In this document: positions 1 through 10,608 of the stretch, in pieces | How the letters are laid out: each line of letters opens with the position of its first letter | How positions within the stretch are numbered: the stretch's first letter is position 1 | Assembly (NCBI GenBank): GCA_032622095.1 | Contig: CP136063.1 | Span: 209,299,934-209,363,933, forward strand | Direction: 5' to 3' | Length of the DNA stretch: 64,000 nucleotides | From: Siphonodentalium dalli | Lineage: Eukaryota > Mollusca > Scaphopoda > Gadilida > Siphonodentaliidae | Translations under genes and position numbers: made by a program | The notes under the pieces: model-generated | What the model saw: only the letters and a program-made list of their open reading frames with translations | Told to the model about the DNA's origin: nothing | The model's database searches: none

Positions 1-135
1 GTCCTACTTCTTACGAAGGAAAGAGTACGGATTACCAATTTGCCATCGGCAAGCGATTATATTCATTTGAGTCAGCGGTGTACAAAACGATCCCAAGAAG
101 AAACTTTTTGTTGAAGTAAACCAACAATGAACACT

Positions 136-146
136 TTTATTTTATT
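136..146 (-). terminator. Possible polyadenylation signals (AATAAA x2)
   Basis: Two overlapping minus-strand AATAAA hexamers lie downstream of the candidate stop codon at 304-306. They would end the large minus-strand gene inside this window. In AT-rich DNA such hexamers also arise by chance. Confidence 0.3.
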
Positions 147-303
147 AAAATAGCACACAGCAAATGTTATTTGAGTGTAATATATGCATGTTTGCGCGCA
201 CATGCATAGGTTAAAACTTATATTTCCCGTTAGGTGCTCCAAAGTAAAATTGTTTGGCTGGATCCAAAATCAGACGCGCAATAAACTGCGCACCAGCATT
301 TTT

Positions 304-389
304 CTAAATCGAATGACTGGTCTCTATGGCGCAAATTTTCCCAGTGGAATTCCCAAAATAGAACAAATCCTGAATTCGTCCATTTTCGT
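304..389 (-). CDS. Candidate last coding exon of the CTLD/LDLa/CUB/CCP gene
   Basis: Read on the minus strand, an acceptor 'gaccag' is followed by a phase-1 open stretch of 27 residues (starting NENGRIQDLFYFGN, ending ETSHSI) and a TAG stop at 304-306. Phase 1 matches the donor of the CCP exon at 1,048. Two overlapping AATAAA signals lie about 160-170 bp further on (136-146), as expected for a 3' end. Against it, there is no domain match, and another frame after the stop also stays open for some 30 codons, so this could be a decayed coding fragment of other origin. The link to the gene is inferred from phase and spacing only. Confidence 0.3.
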
Positions 390-439
390 CTGGTCATTGA
401 CCGTGACCAGATCATTATTTCCAGACTAATCTTGAAATA

Positions 440-784
440 GTGTGTCTGTCATTTGCAGAATGATGTCCCCAGAGGGTGAATTTAGTGATGCTATCCTGCA
501 CAGCGGGTTAGCATCACCAAATTCACCCTCTGGGAACCTTATTCCGCTTAGGCCTCATCATCTAGGATGTATCCATAGTCTCAAATTAACATTGTTTTTA
601 GTTACTTGTTCCTTTCTGTTCAATTTCTATACACCCTAATTTGCAGAAAATAAAATGAATACTCGAGATGACTAATGGGTGAACATCACCAACTTTAATC
701 TGAGGCTTGGTCTTCCATAGCAGATGAAATCTGAGCATCACAAAATTCACCCTCTGGGGACCTCATTCTACAAATGACAGACAC
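440..784. mobile_element. TA-flanked hairpin MITE with GTGTGTCTGTCATTTGC ends
   Basis: The 345-bp element has terminal inverted repeats beginning GTGTGTCTGTCATTTGCAGA. Each arm carries a subterminal 'cagagggtgaatttag' block, and a second copy of that block forms an extra hairpin on the left (470-530). It is flanked by TA at 438-439 and 785-786, the target of Tc1/mariner-type transposases. No transposase is encoded. Partial relatives lie near 7,725-7,795, 20,600-20,673 and 46,855-46,945. Confidence 0.7.
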
Positions 785-786
785 AC

Positions 787-1001
787 TACAGTAATTCCCT
801 AAATAATCGACTCCTTAACCACAGCAGAATTATGGGTAATTTTTCAGGATTTAGTCGGAAATATGGCTTGTTACCATTCATCGGAAAGCTCTCACTGAGA
901 GGTTTCCGATGAATGGCAACAAGCCATATTTCTGACTAAATCCTGAAAAATTACCCATAATTCTGCTGTGGTTAAGGAGTCTATTAATTAGGGTCGTACT
1001 G
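787..1001. mobile_element. TA-flanked foldback MITE, CAGTAATGCCC family, copy 1
   Basis: The 215-bp element is almost one perfect palindrome: the left arm runs through 'cttaaccacagcagaatta' to 'cattcatcggaaagctctc' and the right arm is its reverse complement. The ends are CAGTAATTCCCTAA and TTAGGGTCGTACTG, with TA on both sides. TA targets and CAGT ends point to mobilisation by a Tc1/mariner-type transposase (inference). It lies just downstream of the CCP exon. Confidence 0.8.
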
Positions 1002-1047
1002 TATTTGCAGACTTGTTTTATTGGCACTGATATAGTTAAATACTCAC

Positions 1048-1287
1048 TTGAACATAAAGGAATTCTCTTTTTATCCCACTCCCCTCCTTTGAGACACTTC
1101 AAGTTATATGAACTCACGCTGACAAACTCCAAGTCTGATTGGATTTGACTTTCGTACTCTCTGTAGGCGAAGTAGTGGCCAGCTTTGCAAGAAACAGTGA
1201 TTCCTACATTGTATTGATATCCTGGTGTATTTACAGGGTATTTCAAGAGATCGGTTGTAGCATTAGTGAATCCAGGGTCTTCACAAT
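1048..1287 (-). CDS. Exon: sushi (CCP) domain of mosaic receptor-like gene
   Basis: This 240-nt phase 1-1 exon is bounded by acceptor 'ctgcag' and donor GTGAGT. It encodes one complete complement-control-protein (sushi) module: it opens DCEDPGFTNA, has the mid-domain VSCKAG motif, and closes with CLKGGEW and a last Cys in PLC. The four cysteines and the conserved Trp of the family are all present. CCP modules bind proteins or glycans in complement regulators and adhesion proteins. A symmetrical 1-1 phase is typical of shuffled extracellular modules. It follows the third CUB domain, and the split codon joins correctly (G plus AT gives Asp). Confidence 0.85.
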
Positions 1288-1559
1288 CTGCAGAGAAAGA
1301 ATATAAGTGTTTTAATCTGAGTAGGAAACAAATGACAATGGAAAAGTGCATGGATGGGAATGGCAAAAACTAAAAGAGGTCCAGTCGGCAATGTGTATCA
1401 ACATAAATGAATGCTGATTTGCCAACAAATATCTTATTTTGAAAGCACAAAATAGTATGATCTTAAACCATTCTACTGTCTTATCATCATTGTTTTGATA
1501 AGAAAGCATGTGTGACTGTGCGTGTGTGTCATTTGAGTTAGAATTATGACCAATACAAG

Positions 1560-2060
1560 GCCCCAAAATGAATCATTACCATCTACATGTCAATGTCAAC
1601 AGCCACGACAAATTTCATAACAATCTGACAAAAGAAACGACTTGTAGCCCGTGCCAAATGATTTAGTCATGGAAAGAGTAAAATCCAAGATGGCTGACGG
1701 CAGCCATGTTTTTTGGCCGAATGACCCCAAAATGACCTCTACATATCAAAATTAACATCCATGACAAATTTCATGAAGATCAGACAAACACTACAGCCTG
1801 TAGCCCGTGCAAATGGATTGCATTTTGAAATCCAAAATGGCCACCAGCAGCCATGTTTTTTGGCCGTATGATCTCAAAATGACTCGTTCCCATCTGCATG
1901 TTAATGTCAACAGCCATGATAAATTTCATAATGATCTGACCAAAGGTCGCCTGTGCTAATGGAAATTGTTGACGATCATCTCTACACACGCACATATGCA
2001 CACACGGACGATGGATACCAAGCCATGGCAATCATGAGCTCAAACTTTACAAATTGAGCT
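1560..2060. repeat. Dispersed 'ccaagatggctgc' intronic repeat, about three internal units
   Basis: A unit of roughly 150-170 bp recurs with the blocks 'gacaaatttcat..gatctgac', 'tagcccgtgc' and 'aaatccaa(a/g)atggc'. It ends in a 'cacacggacgatggatacc' tail. Related copies are at 3,240-3,470 and 24,400-25,100. Open frames across it are incidental. Confidence 0.6.
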
Positions 2061-2215
2061 AAAAACATATATAGGCTGTTAAACCAATATTAATAAGAAA
2101 AACATGAAATGTAATTGTCAATGACACTGTAGATCAACTTGAAGAGGGGATGTCATACATTACATGCTAAATAAATGCTAAATGTAGTCAAGCAAAGTGT
2201 GAATTCCAAGATTAA

Positions 2216-2607
2216 CCCTTTACCCAACAGAACGGCCCTGTGCCAATGCATTCTCTTATATATGCGAGTCGACCATAGGTCGCCTCGCATATATAAGAGA
2301 ATGCATTGGCTTAACACATTAAAAATTATAAAATTGTTAAAGAATGTAAGAAAAAATGTTAAAAAGTGTTAAAAAAAGATTTTTTTTAGGCCAATGCATT
2401 CTCTTATATATGCGAGGCGACCTATGGTCGACTCGCATATATAAGAGAATGCATTGGCACAGGGCATGACTGTAACTATCACAATGTGGTCAAGGAGCCG
2501 GTTCCAATGATATCCATATTTGTATGGTTCTATTGAGACAGACCGAAGATATTTTAGGCTGTTGAAGCTTTATTTGGCCGGTTTTGGCCGGATTGTTGGG
2601 TAAAGGG
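2216..2607. mobile_element. TTAA-flanked double-hairpin element, type I copy 1 (piggyBac-like MITE)
   Basis: The 392-bp element has TTAA at 2,212-2,215 and 2,608-2,611 and terminal repeats CCCTTTACCCAACA / TGTTGGGTAAAGGG. Inside are two 70-bp hairpins of the 'gccaatgcattctcttat' type, inverted relative to each other and separated by an AT-rich spacer. TTAA duplication and CCC(T) ends are the hallmark of piggyBac targets. A copy of identical length is at 59,947-60,338. Confidence 0.85.
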
Positions 2608-2766
2608 TTAACAAGTGCACCGCAGAGTATTCCCTGTAAATACGGATTTCCGCTGAGGTTTATTAATTTTCTGATGTGGCTTAATTCGAAATATGTCTTT
2701 ATCTGGCCTGTGATGACTGAACAAAACAAGAAGCATGTACCCATTCATCCCATCATGAATATTTAA

Positions 2767-3027
2767 TAACCCATCCCTGACTGGTGCTTCCTGAAATGTT
2801 GCGAAAAACACTGCACCAATACATTATGTTATATATGTGAGTCTTCCATAGGGAGCCTCGCATATACAAGAGAATGCATCGGCCTAACAATATTTACCTT
2901 GACCTTGTAAGACAGTGCATTCTCTTATATATGTGAGGCTCCCTATGAGAGACTCGCATATATATAAGAGAATGCACTGGCACAGGATGTCTAATGCTGC
3001 ACCAGTGCAGTTCCAGCGATAAAATGG
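2767..3027. mobile_element. TTAA-flanked double-hairpin element, type III copy
   Basis: TTAA is present at 2,763-2,766 and 3,028-3,031. The outer arms resemble those at 17,334-17,588 ('gcttcctgaaat.ttgcgaaaa' on the left, 'ctgcaccagtgcag' on the right). Two diverged hairpins of the 'atgcattctcttatatatg' type lie inside. The ends are mutated, so this is an old copy. Confidence 0.65.
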
Positions 3028-3239
3028 TTAAAAGATCATTCATGATGGGCGTATTTCACACTCTAAGGACCATAAAATTGAAAACTTGCTGAGAACGCTC
3101 TCCCAAAATGTCCCGAGTCATCTTTTTGACATTTTTATTGTTAAATAATATGTTTGATGTGGTCTTCAGATAGCATAGATAAGTAGTTTTCAGTATAGGT
3201 CCATCAAAACTGTCCACATCCAGAGATAGGCTAGGAAAC

Positions 3240-3475
3240 ATTCCCCCAACAAATGTGGGCTGCAGGGTATGTCGATGAATTTAATTGTAAAATTCAATTC
3301 AAGATGGCTGCTGGTGGCCATGTTTTTTTTAATGAATTTTGTAAAAAATTGACAGCCACCCCAAAGATCCATATCAAGTTTGGTGATGATCAGATGAGGG
3401 ATTTGGCCTGTAGGGTGTGCCAAAAGATTTAGTCATGGAAAGAGTAAAATCCAATTTCACACTAAGTCCTGTGAA
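3240..3475. repeat. Dispersed 'ccaagatggctgc' repeat, second copy
   Basis: It shares the blocks 'caagatggctgctgg..gccatgtttttt', 'gatccatatcaagtttggtgatgatc' split over the unit, and 'agtcatggaaagagtaaaat' with the copies at 1,560 and 24,400. The DNA from 3,475 to 4,460 is AT-rich intron in which I see nothing further. Confidence 0.5.
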
Positions 3476-4462
3476 TGATTATTCAATAAGGGATAAGAAT
3501 CGTATCTCTGGAAAAAATCAATGGACGAAACCCGTTGTTTGTAAATACCCCCATGTTTTTTTCATCAACATAAAGAAGATCATTAAAATCTGACTGACAA
3601 TGACAAGATATAGAGCTTCAAAGTTGTTATAAAACAGCGTTCCGTGCAAGTCTATTCCTGATATGGTAAAAATAAAGAGTGTTTGTCTGAATTATGGCGA
3701 AAAGTTTAAAACTACTGAAAAGTGGCTATGAATTTGGTGAGTGATTTTCAGAGCATATGGAGCCGGTACATCAATGTTTTGTTTATTTATCGACATATCA
3801 TATCCGTCCCTCAAAATAACGTATACAAAAATTTGGAGGTTCGAATGAGCCATGTCCATTTAAAAACAAATGAAAACATTATTTGTAACACTTTGGATAA
3901 ACTTTCTGGCAAATAATGCTATGAGTAAAATTATTAACCTTGAGAAGCAAATATGATTTTAGTTGATATACGCCAATACGATGGCACTCAGACATGGTGA
4001 CATGTAATTTTTGATTAGCAGAATTCGATAAAACATTCTATTCATCTAGCGAGTTCCCCGATGGCCTTTACCCCTTTCTATACTAAATACTCATTGACGA
4101 GTAGTTATCCCTCAGCAAATGTTCAAATAATAAGTTAATCAAACGACCATACGCCAAAAATTTCATAAAACACAAAAAACACATTTAAGCATCTCAGAAT
4201 AGGTGGATTTCTAAGTAAAAGTATTGTTTAATATTAACATTTATACAAAAAAAAACAGGCAGAGTAAGATTTTCACAAGAAAAGTCATAAGTATATGTCA
4301 AATAAAAAAATTAATTAAAAAAATAAAATTTCAAGCCTACCTACCGACCCTATTTTTTTCGGCTTGTAACCCAAACCAGACATTTAATTTTCTTTGGCCT
4401 TACCTGAACATTTCCCTCCAATAAATAGAACTCCTTCTCTATTTGTATTATACCCTACTAAC

Positions 4463-4622
4463 CAAATGAATATGATGCAGAGAAACCCTTGCCGTTCACT
4501 ATAGCATTAGCTTCGAAAGACACAAACATGTCACCGGATGAGGAATCAACTGGAGCAGGCAGTGTGGTTGTCTCACTTTCATCAAGCAGATTAGCTCCCG
4601 TATTATCAAGGCCGGTATATAT
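4463..4622 (-). CDS. Exon: CUB domain 3, second half
   Basis: This is a 160-nt exon of phase 0 to 1, with acceptor 'ttccag' and donor 'G|GTTAGTA'. The translation starts IYTGLDNTGANLLDE and ends MFVSFEANAIVNGKGFSASY. It supplies the family's I-Y-D-G turn (here IYTG), the SSGxxM strand and the closing GFxAxY strand. Joined in phase to the exon at 10,439 it completes a CUB domain, with ..FELKDDILR running directly into IYTG. There is no Cys in this half. CUB domains mediate protein-protein contacts outside the cell. Confidence 0.85.
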
Positions 4623-4853
4623 CTGGAATAGTGTCAAAGATTGCATCGTTAGTATCAGAAAACATGTTTCCGTAAGTCTCTATTTGTCTCTGTTGGTTTG
4701 CCATGCGCACTGCGAATTGTTCCGAATTTGGCAGAGAGAATTAAAAATAAAAATTGTCATAAAAAGTTAATTTTCGTCACTTCATGACTATTTGAACCAG
4801 AATAAATGATGAAATAGAAATGGATAAAAGTATTTGTCCAGACTAATACCGGC

Positions 4854-4988
4854 GTCAAATATTATAACAGGGTTTCCACTAGGGCACGTGGGAATGGAGT
4901 CAAATATTATAACAGGGTTTCCACTAGGGCACGTGGGAATGGAGTCAAATATTATAACAGGGTTTCCACTAGGGCATGTGGGAATGGG
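4854..4988. repeat. Intronic 45-bp tandem repeat, three copies
   Basis: Three near-identical 45-bp units (each starting gtcaaatattataacaggg) lie in the intron between the two halves of CUB domain 3. The minus strand is open through them because 45 is divisible by three, but the exon phases do not allow it to be coding. Confidence 0.85.
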
Positions 4989-5146
4989 ACGGGACACCTC
5001 CAGCCACTGAGTGAGGGAAAATCTCAGTTCTTGCAACTATTTGAATATTTTGTGATTTGCAAGAGACCCCCAAATTCAAGTAAAATAAAAGGTCGGCCGA
5101 CCACAGTGTCCCCCGACAATGTGGCAAGTCGATGCTGCTTTGTTAA

Positions 5147-6247
5147 CTCTTTCACCACTGGATTTCCATGGGGAAATTCCACCAAACCCTGGATTAATTA
5201 GTGATAATTCTCTGAAATGCGTCTCAGTGCTAGTACCATGCGCTAAACTTGAGATAGATATTATACAAACAGGAAACTTGGCCCATATATACATTGGACC
5301 ATACTCATCGTTTTCGGGTATGATCACACGCATGGCATGGCCATCCTTGGCAACGGTTGCTAGGCAACCACAGGGTTGTTAAAAAAAATCACCCATACCA
5401 TGTAAATTGGTATATAATGTAACAGAAATATGGGATAGCAATCACATTTCATACCGATTAGCACATTGTAAATATCTGGTATGAGCTAAGAGAATTTTTC
5501 GTATCATGTTTGGTTAGCAACGGTTGCTATGTGTAAGATTCTTAGCTATAAAAGGTACCAATTAACCCTCTGTTATCAGAATGAGACCTGCGTGAATTCG
5601 TTATTTTTTTCATCGAAATAACAAGCATTGAACTTGATATATATATATATACATATGTGTCCATTGTCTGTGGGAATTATTCTAGTTCTACAATCATCTC
5701 AGTTTGGTTCAACCCTAACAACCGTTGCTAGGCAAATATTGGATGTCTTGAAATGTAGCTATACTATTGATTTTATGGTCATTAAGCCATATAACACATG
5801 CAAATAAATTTCTCTCTCCAACAACATTGAGACACTTACATATAAATTATAAACCCATCCAGGCACTTCCCATCTGTGTCAATTTATAGCTGTTCCTGGG
5901 CAGGTCGCCCCCAGGCCTTTAAATTACCCCAAATTAACGTCGTTAAACGGTGTCCCCATATAACGGATATGACCCCAATTTTTTTTTAAATCTAAAAAAA
6001 TGACAGTTCTGGTATGTTTATGGATTTTCCTGCCGTAATTTTTCGCAGCACCTCCAGTGGGAGTACAATATTGATTCCAATAACAATCATCGTGGTATAT
6101 ACATTGATCCTTCTTGAATATAAAGTTTATAATATTTAGTTATAAAGTAGGGAAGTGAGAATGGTTTCGCCAGCCCGCTGTAGCGGGCCACCGGGGTGAG
6201 CGTAAATGACATTGTGCCCGCTACAGCGGGCCGCCGGGTTGAAAGAG
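5147..6247. mobile_element. 1.1-kb TTAA-flanked element with CTCTTTCA ends
   Basis: TTAA lies at 5,143-5,146 and 6,248-6,251. The ends are CTCTTTCACC and GGTTGAAAGAG (inverted). The left end holds a palindrome around 'ggatttccatggggaaattcc' and the right end has two palindromes of the form gcccgct(gt/ac)agcgggc. No transposase ORF is visible. The interior contains three copies of an 'accgttgctaggcaa' X-box-like motif. I read it as a non-autonomous piggyBac-like element in the intron between CUB3 exons. Confidence 0.65.
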
Positions 6248-6439
6248 TTAAAGAAATTTTAAAAAATGTTGAAATGTTCGAAAGGGTTAATAATTTCGTA
6301 AAAAAAAAAAATTTCTGTCATCTATATACATGTTGCACATCTCCAATCTGTGGGTAACAATACTCTGAAATTTCAAATATCTACGATCAAAACTGTAGGA
6401 GGAGTTGATTACACCATGAAGGTACCCTCATACAGAAAA

Positions 6440-7045
6440 TTATAAAACAAATTTCAATGTCGAAAGGCCCATAACTCTGGGAAAAATCATTGGATCAAAC
6501 TCAAATTCGAACTTGATCTGTATTTTGATATGAACGACCCACAAAAAAAAAGAATTTCCAATTAAACAATTCAAACTTGAGTTATCATCCGGAAACCAAA
6601 GAAAAAACAAGCAAAAATTTAATTTTCTAAAGTCGAAAAAAGTCCATAACTCAAGGAAAAAATCATCGGATCAAACTCAAATTCGAACTCAACCTGTATC
6701 TTGATATGACTGATCCACATAAAAACGGTATTTGCAATTAAAGGATCCAAACTTGAGATATCATCCGGAAACCGAAAAAGTGAGAAATTTTCTAAGTTAA
6801 AAAAAAGTTGAAAAAAGGGAAATAACTCCATAAAAGAACATCGGATCAAACCCATAATTGCAGAGCACATGTGTTCTTGGTTGAGACACCTACATAACAA
6901 GTTTCAATCAAATCGGATGATCATTACTGGAGTTATAACTCTGGACGGACGGTACGTCGCACGGATGGAAGACAGACGGACGGAAGACGGACGGAGCTGA
7001 TTACAATAGTCCCCCGAAAATATATTTTACGGGGGACAATGATAA
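6440..7045. repeat. Dispersed intronic repeat ending in 'gacggacgg' and 'cccccgaaaatatattttacg'
   Basis: Degenerate direct units of about 190 bp ('ataactc..ggaaaaatcat.ggatcaaactc') run into a gacggacggaag tract and a 'tttacgggggac' end. This style is common in molluscan introns. Similar but distinct runs occur at 7,980-8,400 and 21,001-21,480. Confidence 0.5.
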
Positions 7046-7128
7046 CTTCATCATCAGTACGTTACTTACTTGTAAATTTTAATTGGCAAAGTAATCACGA
7101 CGTATCCAGACATAAACAAATGCATGTA

Positions 7129-7273
7129 CAGTAATGCCCTAAGTAATCGACTCCTTAACCACAGCAGAATTATGGGTAACTTTTCAGGATTTAGTCGGAA
7201 ATATGGCTTGTTGCCATTCATTGGAAAGCTCTCGGAGCTGTGGTTAAGGGGTCGATTACTTAGGGCATTACTG
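7129..7273. mobile_element. TA-flanked foldback MITE, CAGTAATGCCC family, copy 2
   Basis: It has TA at 7,127-7,128 and 7,274-7,275 and the ends CAGTAATGCCCTAA / TTAGGGCATTACTG. The right arm is shortened: the inner 'ttgccattc' hairpin arm is deleted, leaving 145 bp. Confidence 0.75.
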
Positions 7274-7387
7274 TATGCGTTTTGGAGATGTTGACTTTAA
7301 TATGTTGCAGAATAAGACTGTTAAATAGGATTTAATTGTTGATGTGTTGGAGGGATTTATTTTTCAGGGAATCAGGTGAGAGAGTTT

Positions 7388-7566
7388 AATAGAGTTCCCT
7401 CCCCTGTTTGGCAGAGGAGCCCTCCCTGAGGTAAGTTTATATCTGTATCTATGCTGGGCTACCTGGGGTGGTATAATAGAGTTCCCTCCCCTGTTTGCAT
7501 GGTCAAGATGCCTTCGTTGAGGTAGGTTTATATCTGTATCTATGCAAGGCTACCTGGGGTGGCGTA
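7388..7566. repeat. Tandem duplication, about 91 bp, two copies
   Basis: The block beginning 'tagagttccctcccctgttt' and ending 'ctacctggggtgg' occurs twice in direct order with minor changes. A C-run (7,577-7,587) follows. Confidence 0.6.
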
Positions 7567-7979
7567 GTTTCCTCCCGCCCCCCCCCCCTTTGGCAGAGAT
7601 GCCAGCATTGGCCAGTATTGAAAATAGTTATCCCTTTATTTGATTTATGTATTTTGGAAACATAAATCTGTGTGTCTAGGTCTCTCATATCAGATGAGGC
7701 CATGTAGAGTGAGATCCCTAGATGATGGAATTTGGTGATGCTGTGTGGTGAAGCGTCACGCCGTCACTAAATTCACCCTCTGGGACCATTCTGCAATTAT
7801 CCAGCACCATATTTTCAGGCCTGATCCATAACATTTCGACTCGTTACCTGCAAGATGTTGTACTAAGCCAGCTAGAGTTCGGGCGTCGCCTGTCATCTTA
7901 TCTAAAACAAGAGGTGTGCACTCAGGTGCTAGCATACCCCCACCGTGGCAAATTCAACCCGCATTATCCGTAAACCCTA

Positions 7980-8420
7980 ACTTGATAGCATCCACACACA
8001 AAAAATCCCAAAATGTTCCAAGTCAAAATAAGTCGAAAATGAAGTGTAGTGTTAGGAAAAACAGTCCGAGCCAACCCTGAGCTGCATCATATAGAGAGGG
8101 TGTTGTGAGAAGCATGTATACCAAAAATTAATGAAATCGGTTCATATTTGTTAAAGTTATTAAGTCGGACAGAATTTTCTAAGTCAAAATAAGTCGAAAA
8201 GTAAGGCGTAACTTAAAAAAAGAAAGTCGGACTGCACCGCAATTAGCATCATGCGGAGAGGCGGTCCTAAGGAGATTGCATACAAAAAATTATTGAAATC
8301 GGTTCATAGTTGTTCGAGTTATGAGGTCGGACGGACGGACACACGGAAGGAGAAAGTGTGACGGATGGACGGACAGACGGATGGACAGACGCAGTCAATC
8401 CAGTATACCCCCCATTTTCT
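7980..8420. repeat. Dispersed intronic repeat with 'ggacggacggacac' tail
   Basis: Two related units ('aagtcaaaataagtcgaaaa' each) are followed by a degenerate gacggac tract. From 8,420 to 10,438 I see only AT-rich intron, with no exon-like stretch on the gene's strand. Confidence 0.45.
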
Positions 8421-10438
8421 TATTATAATTACAGAACATAGCTTCCAGGGGGATGATGAGATTGGACCCGTACCGTGGAAGTTCATCACTAAGAATATAA
8501 TTTGGATATGTTAATGGTGTCAGCCACCATACTGATCCCTTTATATACAATCAACAAATAGTTGTTGCTTATCTATAGTACAAGTGTAGTACTTCATAGA
8601 TATATATGGGTATGGAGTGAAGTGGTCAATTATATCTACACTAATGTAAACAGTAAATATATATTGGCAAAAAGGTAATATATATAATTACCAAAAGATG
8701 ATACATTTAAAGAAAATTTGTCAAAGGTAATTATAATGTACATTTAATTAGCAAAATTTGGTCAGGTTAACATACACGTATGTAAGTTGATGTACACGTA
8801 AGTCGTGTTTACAATACCACTTAAAATCCAATTAACAGTAAAAAACATGGTATAATTTAAACATTAGGTTACCTGTTATCAGAAAATAATCACATTTGGT
8901 TACTTCCATGCAGTATCCATTTTAGAACACATATCTTCTATGTGTAATGGAGCCCAAATAAAACAGCCTACCTGGAGCTTGTTCCCGCTGGTCTGAAGTG
9001 CAGACATTATGAAAAACATCATGACTCACAAGCTCCGGTGTGATGTTTATTCAGTGCTCATATTTGCACAGACAAAGAAATTCTTTCTTCGTGTATATGA
9101 ATAGAAATGTAAAACTTCATAAATGTTTCATTTGAGAAGAAGTAAAATCACTTTTTTAAAGGTTTCGTAACCTTTGAACCCAAGAGACCGGAATACCGGT
9201 CCAATCCTTATATTCCTATAACCCGGGAGACGGGAATACTGGTCCGGAACTCATATGATATTTGAAACGGAACTACAACACAGTAAACGCACAGGTGACA
9301 GGGGTGGGGTGGTCTGTTTCTTCGCGCATATGCGAAGATGCAGATTTTGAGAAAACTTATTGTTAATCGTCGGCATGAGGAGAGAATGTTTTATAATTAG
9401 TGTGATCAAAGGGAGCCGCAATATAATATTCATATATATTGAAAGTGGAATAGACTATCTTGCCGAAATACCATGTGATATATTTCACAACACACTAATT
9501 CAGTTAGCATATATTAGTAGATTGTTGTCCAGTTGTGTGTGTAGATGTCCCATTTAAGGCCATTATGCGTTACGACGTGGGAAACACTATATTACGTTAA
9601 GCATCTTGGGTGGGAACCATTTAACGTTCAGGACGTCAGAGTTCAAAGGTTAAAGGAGGAACTGAGCCCTAGAATAGAAGAAATTGCTTCTTTCGATGTA
9701 ACATTTCTTAAAATTTCCCACACCATGATCGGCCCAGAGGGTCCACCACGGTGTGCCCTAATATATAAACGCCGGCCGTGGAGTTTTTGGGTAACAAAAA
9801 AGCTGAATATATACCCTATTGCTAGTGGGAAATAGTGTTCCCCCCAAATATCTGTATTTCTGACCCTAAAATTCAATAGCAACAGGCTGGCCTTAAGATT
9901 CAACGAGAATCACCGAACTTTTCAATTTTCAGTGCTTTATGACTAACTTGATTCAGCATTTGATTCTTGCAAAATTAAATGTATTCTGAGCCCTGAACAG
10001 GTATGTAATAGAGTTCAAAATTTAACCCTTAGTTTACGAAATACTAATCAACAAGTATTCCTTTAGGAAACATTAAGGTTAACACCAAGTGATGAAGTTT
10101 CAAAAAGGTTCAGGGTTCTGCTAGTGGTTGGGGAATGGGGGGGGAGAGACCACTACTAGTAAATCTGATAAAATGCCATTGACCACACATCCCCTGAAAA
10201 TAACTGGTACCCTTAGGAGGCTGGCCCTTTCGGAAAACAAAATCGAAGTTTGATAAAATCATTAAAAAATTGAAAATTAGAATGTTTTTGAGTCAAGAAA
10301 GGGGAATAACTGTTAAAAATTATTGTTTTCGGTCATCCATATACATGTTGCACATTAGCAATATATCAGTATCAACATCCTAAACTTTCAATTATCTATA
10401 TTTCAGAAGAAACCCTGCATAAGCAGTGATATACAAAC

Positions 10439-10608
10439 CCTGAGAATATCGTCTTTCAGCTCGAAATCACCGCTGAACACAAGGCGAATATTTTTCGTAG
10501 TTGGCAAGTTGATAGTCCATTTACAGCTCTCATAATTTGCATAATTGACTTTACCATAGCCTGGCGACTTTATCATTCCAGTCTCAGAGGTCAATGTCAC
10601 ATCACAAC
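10439..10608 (-). CDS. Exon: CUB domain 3, first half
   Basis: This is a 170-nt exon of phase 1 to 0, with acceptor 'ttcag' and donor 'AGG|GTTTGT'. The translation opens GCDVTLTSETGMIKSPGYGK and contains the paired Cys of the CUB first half (CDV and ESCKWTI), the SPxYP-like turn (SPGYG) and the strand IRLVFSGDFEL. It ends exactly before the IYxG turn supplied by the exon at 4,463. The intron between them is 5.8 kb and holds the 1.1-kb TTAA element and the 45-bp repeats. Confidence 0.88.

Noticed and set aside
1-111. Open frame entering from the left edge on the plus strand (ends SQEETFC)
   Set aside because: Only 37 codons, no homology recognised, and it overlaps the presumed 3' region of the minus-strand gene.
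4788-5036. Minus-strand ORF with a 15-residue triple repeat (SIPTCPSGNPVIIFD)
   Set aside because: It looked like part of a CUB domain, but the exons at 10,439 and 4,463 join perfectly in phase 0 across it, and its own splice phases (1) do not fit either neighbour. It is intronic repeat.
9545-9835. Plus-strand ORF of 96 codons (MSHLRPLCVTTWETLYY...)
   Set aside because: No family resemblance, no splice or promoter context, and it lies in an intron of the opposite-strand gene.
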